Below are positions 19,482 to 21,465 of a stretch of 21,465 nt of DNA, piece by piece. The stretch lies in assembly GCA_934376945.1 (NCBI GenBank), contig CAKRPI010000032.1, positions 1 to 21,465 of the forward strand, read 5' to 3'. A program made the translations under genes and the position numbers. The DNA comes from an uncultured Lachnospiraceae bacterium (GTDB lineage Bacteria > Bacillota > Clostridia > Lachnospirales > Lachnospiraceae). A model generated the notes under the pieces. The model made no database searches. It was given only the letters and a program-made list of their open reading frames with translations, and was not told where the DNA came from. Numbering within the stretch: the stretch's first letter is position 1; each line of letters begins with the position of its first letter.

Positions 19482-19521
19482 CAATAAGGGGAGTCTTCTT
19501 TGCGAAGGCTCCCCTTTATTG
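19482..19521. terminator. Bidirectional terminator between integrase and XRE regulator
   Basis: CAATAAGGGGAGTCTTC and GAAGGCTCCCCTTTATTG pair through almost their full length around TTTGC. It lies between the stop of the integrase and the stop of the convergent regulator, so it can serve both. Confidence 0.82.
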
Positions 19522-19523
19522 TA

Positions 19524-19886
19524 TCAGCCAACAAGACTTTTATCTCTTTCGGCAATCTTGCCGCTGATGATTTGCTTTAACTCCTTAACCACTCCCTCCT
19601 GTACTAGCAACTTTACTTTCGTCTCTGCTAGTTCTTTCAGTAGCTTTTCGTCTGTCTGCTTGTCTGCATCGTAAAACATGCTACCTCTACCACAAAGTAG
19701 CCAATCTGCTGATATGTCTACGTATGTAGTCAGTATTCTGTCTATAAACTCCATCGAAGGCTCCTTTGTTCCGTTCAAATAGTTATTCGTAGCAGCAGGT
19801 TTTGCCCCGATAGCGTCAGCAAACCCTCTGTTAGACAGCCTGTAATGGTCTCTTACCTCGTTGATTCTATCTCTTAATCCTTCCAT
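19524..19886 (-). CDS. XRE-family regulator, 120 aa
   Basis: ATG 19886 (MEGLRDRINEVRDHYRLSNR) is chosen because the frame upstream of it contains the promoters. Residues about 1-65 are a Cro/CI-type HTH (LSNRGFADAIGAKPAATNNY, LNGTKEPSMEFIDRILTTY), then ISADWLLCGRGSMF, the usual end of this domain in Bacteroidota. A C-terminal coiled coil (KLLKELAETKVKLLVQEGVV) probably dimerises it. It lies next to the integrase and shares a control region with the small HTH gene at 20042, so a lysogeny or excision regulator is likely. Confidence 0.9.
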   Translation of the reverse strand: MEGLRDRINEVRDHYRLSNRGFADAIGAKPAATNNYLNGTKEPSMEFIDRILTTYVDISADWLLCGRGSMFYDADKQTDEKLLKELAETKVKLLVQEGVVKELKQIISGKIAERDKSLVG

Positions 19887-19891
19887 ACTGC

Positions 19892-19920
19892 TAGTGTTTA
19901 CAAATGTGTAAATACGTAAA
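19892..19920. promoter_or_regulatory. Repeated TGTGTAAAT words (possible operator)
   Basis: TTTACAAATGTGTAAA is a near-palindrome (TTTAC/GTAAA) just before the regulator start, followed by TACGTAAAT. A similar word, GTGTGTAAATGTGTGAAAT, lies at 20241-20259 just after the small HTH gene. The two sites bracket the regulator pair and could be operators. Confidence 0.4.
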
Positions 19921-19946
19921 TTAACTATAAATAAATGCCTATATCC

Positions 19947-19977
19947 TTGGATATTTGCCCATAAACATGTATCTTTG
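19947..19977 (+). promoter_or_regulatory. Promoter for the small HTH gene
   Basis: TTG (19947-19949), a 20-nt spacer and TATCTTTG (19970-19977) fit the consensus exactly, with a start near 19983. It points toward the opposing promoter at 20030. Confidence 0.8.
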
Positions 19978-19980
19978 CAT

Positions 19981-20012
19981 CCGTAAACGAGAATAAAACT
20001 CGTTCTAAACGG
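19981..20012. promoter_or_regulatory. Inverted repeat between face-to-face promoters
   Basis: AACGAG-AATAAAA-CTCGTT (19986-20004), with outer CCGT/ACGG arms, lies exactly where the two opposing transcripts begin. It could be an operator or form complementary hairpins in both RNAs. Confidence 0.65.
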
Positions 20013-20022
20013 ATTTATGTTG

Positions 20023-20030
20023 CAAAGATA
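20023..20030 (-). promoter_or_regulatory. -7 box of the XRE regulator promoter
   Basis: TATCTTTG on the minus strand matches the consensus, but no TTG stands at the -33 position. The start should be near 20015, giving a leader of about 130 nt before ATG 19886. The transcript overlaps the opposing one by about 30 nt. Confidence 0.65.
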
Positions 20031-20041
20031 CAAAAAATAAT

Positions 20042-20248
20042 ATGAAAAAGTTAGTAAAAATAGAAAAAATTTTGATTGATAAAGATAAAATTCCTAAAAT
20101 CATGAAAATTTTTGGTTGTGGCAAGGCTACTGTCTACAATGCTCTAGCTTACCGAAGTAATAGCCAACAGGCTCAGGACATTCGTTCTTGTGCTCTGAAT
20201 CGCTATGGAGCAGAGCCTGTTGAGGTGCCACAACTAGTGAGTGTGTAA
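20042..20248 (+). CDS. Small HTH-type DNA-binding protein, 68 aa
   Basis: MKKLVKIEKILIDKDKIPKI is followed by IMKIFGCGKATVYNALAYRS and NSQQAQDIRSCALNRYG. The central segment GCGKATVYNALAYRSNS is a helix-turn-helix of the type seen in small Bacteroidota phage proteins, read as recognition helix ATVYNALAY. It is opposed to the XRE regulator and probably acts as its Cro-like partner. It lies just upstream of the large non-coding region, so it may be co-transcribed with it. Confidence 0.78.
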   Translation: MKKLVKIEKILIDKDKIPKIMKIFGCGKATVYNALAYRSNSQQAQDIRSCALNRYGAEPVEVPQLVSV

Positions 20249-20893
20249 ATGTGTGAAATATTTGGCTGTTGAACTTTTAGATTAGTTATTCAGACAATAT
20301 GCGTTTGTAAAACTGGTTATGCGTGAGCATAGTTAAACGATTGCTTAAGAAAATCTTATTTGCAAACCTATCTTTAATAGATAGAGTTGGTTACTAGTTA
20401 CAATTCACTCTTGTGCGTGAGCATAGGAGTGAAACATGGGAATCGAGCTAGCTCACTCGGAGTGAGCGGGGAAACCCGAGCAAAGGCGTTCAACTCGTCT
20501 CGAATCCCCCATATAGTTTTGGATATTGTTATTATAATATTTCTTGAAATTGTTAGGTGTGGAGCGGTATAGACCCAGTGGCAATATAAGTTGTTTGCGT
20601 TGAATTCATGCGCCACGAACCATAAGGAAATGTTGTGGTCGAGCATTCTACCAGCACCTTTCGTTTTATACCTTATTATATATAGCAGTTTCCGGAACAA
20701 TCCCATTGTCCGTTTGTGGGCATAAGTTCTTTGACATATTGGAAAAGTGTAAAGTCGAATAGTGTTAAGTCATTATAAGGGAATGCGCGATTATAATTTC
20801 AATAAGTCCGCATCCCCGAGCATCAGTCTTTATGACTGATAGCTAAAGCGGTGAGCATGGCTCTTAAATTCATGGTAGCGCATGATGCCGTTA

Positions 20894-20997
20894 TCCACCG
20901 ATGGTGTAATTGGTTAGCACGCCCGAAACTGTTTTGTGTAAATCCTTAATACATTCTTATCAAATCGGGAAGTTGGGTCCGAATCCCTAAGGTGGAC
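20894..20997 (+). tRNA. tRNA-like element with an enlarged anticodon loop
   Basis: The acceptor TCCACCG/AGGTGGA pairs at 6 of 7 positions. The D-arm has GTG/CAC with the loop TAATTGGTTAG (conserved A, GG, A). The anticodon stem is CCCGA (20922-20926)/TCGGG (20965-20969). The T-arm is TTGGG-TCCGAAT-CCCTA (one mismatch, T55 replaced by C). The anticodon loop is 38 nt instead of 7, so no anticodon can be assigned. The linker between anticodon stem and T-arm is only 3 nt. It is probably not a functional decoding tRNA. It may be a relic or a tRNA mimic within the large RNA. Confidence 0.5.
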
Positions 20998-20998
20998 T

Positions 20999-21059
20999 AT
21001 TATGTATTTTTTGTTGTGCATAATTATTCGCTGCAGCGGCAGCACTTATTTTACATAAT
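20999..21059 (+). other. Inverted repeat downstream of the tRNA-like fold
   Basis: ATTATGTA (20999-21006) and TACATAAT (21052-21059) pair perfectly over 8 bp. Inside, GCTGC-AGCG-GCAGC (about 21031-21044) forms a hairpin. It is probably one arm of the large RNA. Confidence 0.6.
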
Positions 21060-21076
21060 TTTAGAATTATATTTTT

Positions 21077-21110
21077 CCTGTCTGTCCGTGAAGATGGGCA
21101 GGTTTTTCTT
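21077..21110 (+). terminator. Intrinsic terminator closing the non-coding region
   Basis: CCTGTCTGTC (21077-21086), loop CGTGAA, GATGGGCAGG (21093-21102) form 10 pairs (three G-T), followed by TTTTTCTT. It ends 21 nt before the next gene, so the RNA upstream is a separate unit from that gene. Confidence 0.82.
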
Positions 21111-21131
21111 AAACTTCAAAATCAATGGCTT

Positions 21132-21410
21132 ATGATAGATTTATCCGAACCTACTCTCCACAAGTACAGGAGAAAGGTTCTCGAAATATACAAAGAACTC
21201 GAAAGAAACCCTTGGGCACCCTTGGGAATCTTCGAGTCAAAGCTGAGGAAAATAAATATCCTTAACTCGAAAATAAAAAATGTGTCCTCAGACATCGGAA
21301 AGCCCGAGGGCGAGTATTCAAACTCTACAAATGATAATTACGTGCAATATGGGTTTAAAAAGAAAATCTCCTCTCAAGAGGACACCTCTCAAGAAGACTC
21401 CTTGGGATAA
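21132..21410 (+). CDS. Small protein of unknown function, 92 aa
   Basis: Two charged helices (LSEPTLHKYRRKVLEIYKEL, FESKLRKINILNSKIKNVSS) and a polar Ser/Thr/Glu-rich tail (SSQEDTSQEDS). No motif is recognised. The start at 21132 lies 21 nt after the terminator, with no clear promoter between, so the gene may depend on antitermination or on a promoter inside the RNA. The 3' end overlaps the next gene by 62 nt, which makes its last 20 residues suspect. Confidence 0.55.
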   Translation: MIDLSEPTLHKYRRKVLEIYKELERNPWAPLGIFESKLRKINILNSKIKNVSSDIGKPEGEYSNSTNDNYVQYGFKKKISSQEDTSQEDSLG

Positions 21411-21465
21411 AGCCAAGAAGGAACAGGAAAAGAAGAAGGCGAAAGCCGGACTTAGCAAGCCAGCA
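21349..21465 (+). CDS. Basic protein, possibly NinG-like, N-terminal 39 residues (runs off right edge)
   Basis: ATG 21349 opens MGLKRKSPLKRTPLKKTPWD and KAKKEQEKKKAKAGLSKPA. The repeated PLKRTPLKK pattern is typical of the N-terminus of NinG/Rap-type recombination nucleases of phages, whose catalytic zinc region would lie beyond the window. Only the basic leader is visible, so the assignment is tentative. The frame overlaps the preceding gene by 62 nt. Confidence 0.6.
   Translation, partial: MGLKRKSPLKRTPLKKTPWDKAKKEQEKKKAKAGLSKPA

Larger units (their letters stand above)
20260..21110 (+). ncRNA. Candidate large structured non-coding RNA, about 800-850 nt
   Basis: No credible ORF exists, but stems are dense. 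TTGC-TAAGA-AAA-TCTTA-GCAA lies at 20341-20365 and CTATCT/AGATAG at 20368-20384. A 13-bp hairpin with GTGA loop is at 20404-20433, and TATGC-GTGA-GCATA at 20318-20331. GGGAATCGAG/CTCGAATCCC (20438-20447/20499-20508) encloses GCTCACT/AGTGAGC and GGG-GAAA-CCC. GGTATA/TATACC (20566/20667) encloses GTGGC/GCCAC. GGGAATGCG/CGCATCCCC (20779/20809) and ATCAGTC-TTTAT-GACTGAT (20822-20840) follow, then a tRNA-like fold. An intrinsic terminator closes the region. Size, GNRA loops and tRNA association recall the giant phage RNAs GOLLD and ROOL, but homology is not shown. The 5' end is uncertain. Confidence 0.68.

Noticed and set aside
19887..20033. 49-residue N-terminal extension of the XRE regulator
   Set aside because: It would start upstream of the predicted transcription start and spans the opposing promoter. 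The HTH domain begins normally at the inner Met.
20387..20706. Short open frames on both strands within the large RNA
   Set aside because: They cross the paired stems, have no ribosome-binding sites and no protein-like composition.
1..21465. CRISPR array, IS element or reverse transcriptase (retron)
   Set aside because: No regularly spaced repeat array, transposase or RT motif (YADD) was seen on either strand.

Overview
The window looks like part of a temperate phage or prophage of a Bacteroidota host (Prevotella- or Bacteroides-like). The evidence is fourfold. Promoters follow the Bacteroidota pattern TTG-N20-TAnnTTTG. There is a Bacteroides-type tyrosine recombinase and two small XRE repressors. 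Two YopX-family genes are present. Virion-type proteins sit on one arm and many tiny unknown ORFs on the other. No ribosomal, metabolic or clearly chromosomal gene is visible, and terminase, portal and capsid genes are not in the window.

Layout. (1) 1-4.9 kb, minus strand: four virion-type genes. They include a very large protein running off the left edge and a pilot/ejection-like protein, probably read from a palindromic promoter near 4.89 kb. (2) 5.0-6.4 kb: a non-coding, pyrimidine-rich stretch, then an XRE repressor coupled to a small membrane protein (minus). The repressor promoter diverges from the early promoter, and both -33 boxes lie in copies of one inverted motif. (3) 6.4-12.95 kb, plus strand: a roughly 350-nt untranslated leader, then over twenty small early genes, mostly unknown, ending in a bidirectional terminator at 12936-12964. 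Hairpins, three-way junctions and tRNA-like folds occur in several intercistronic gaps. (4) 12.97-17.47 kb, minus strand: an accessory cluster with an HNH nuclease, a DUF559-type nuclease, a lipoprotein and a frameshifted YopX gene. (5) 17.5-19.5 kb: divergent promoters, each followed within about 110-170 nt by an intrinsic terminator (small RNAs or attenuators). Then come integrase-arm-like repeats and the integrase. (6) 19.5-20.25 kb: a second XRE regulator and a small HTH gene with face-to-face promoters around an inverted repeat. (7) 20.26-21.11 kb: about 850 nt with no credible ORF, dense in hairpins (several GNRA-capped), containing a tRNA-like fold and ending in a strong intrinsic terminator. 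I interpret this as a large structured non-coding RNA. (8) 21.13 kb to the edge: a small unknown gene overlapping the start of a basic, possibly NinG-like, protein.

The likely logic is two regulatory switches (5.9-6.4 kb and 19.5-20.05 kb) controlling early, accessory, integration and late functions, with an unusual amount of RNA-level structure. All assignments come from reading the sequence. No database search or folding program was run.
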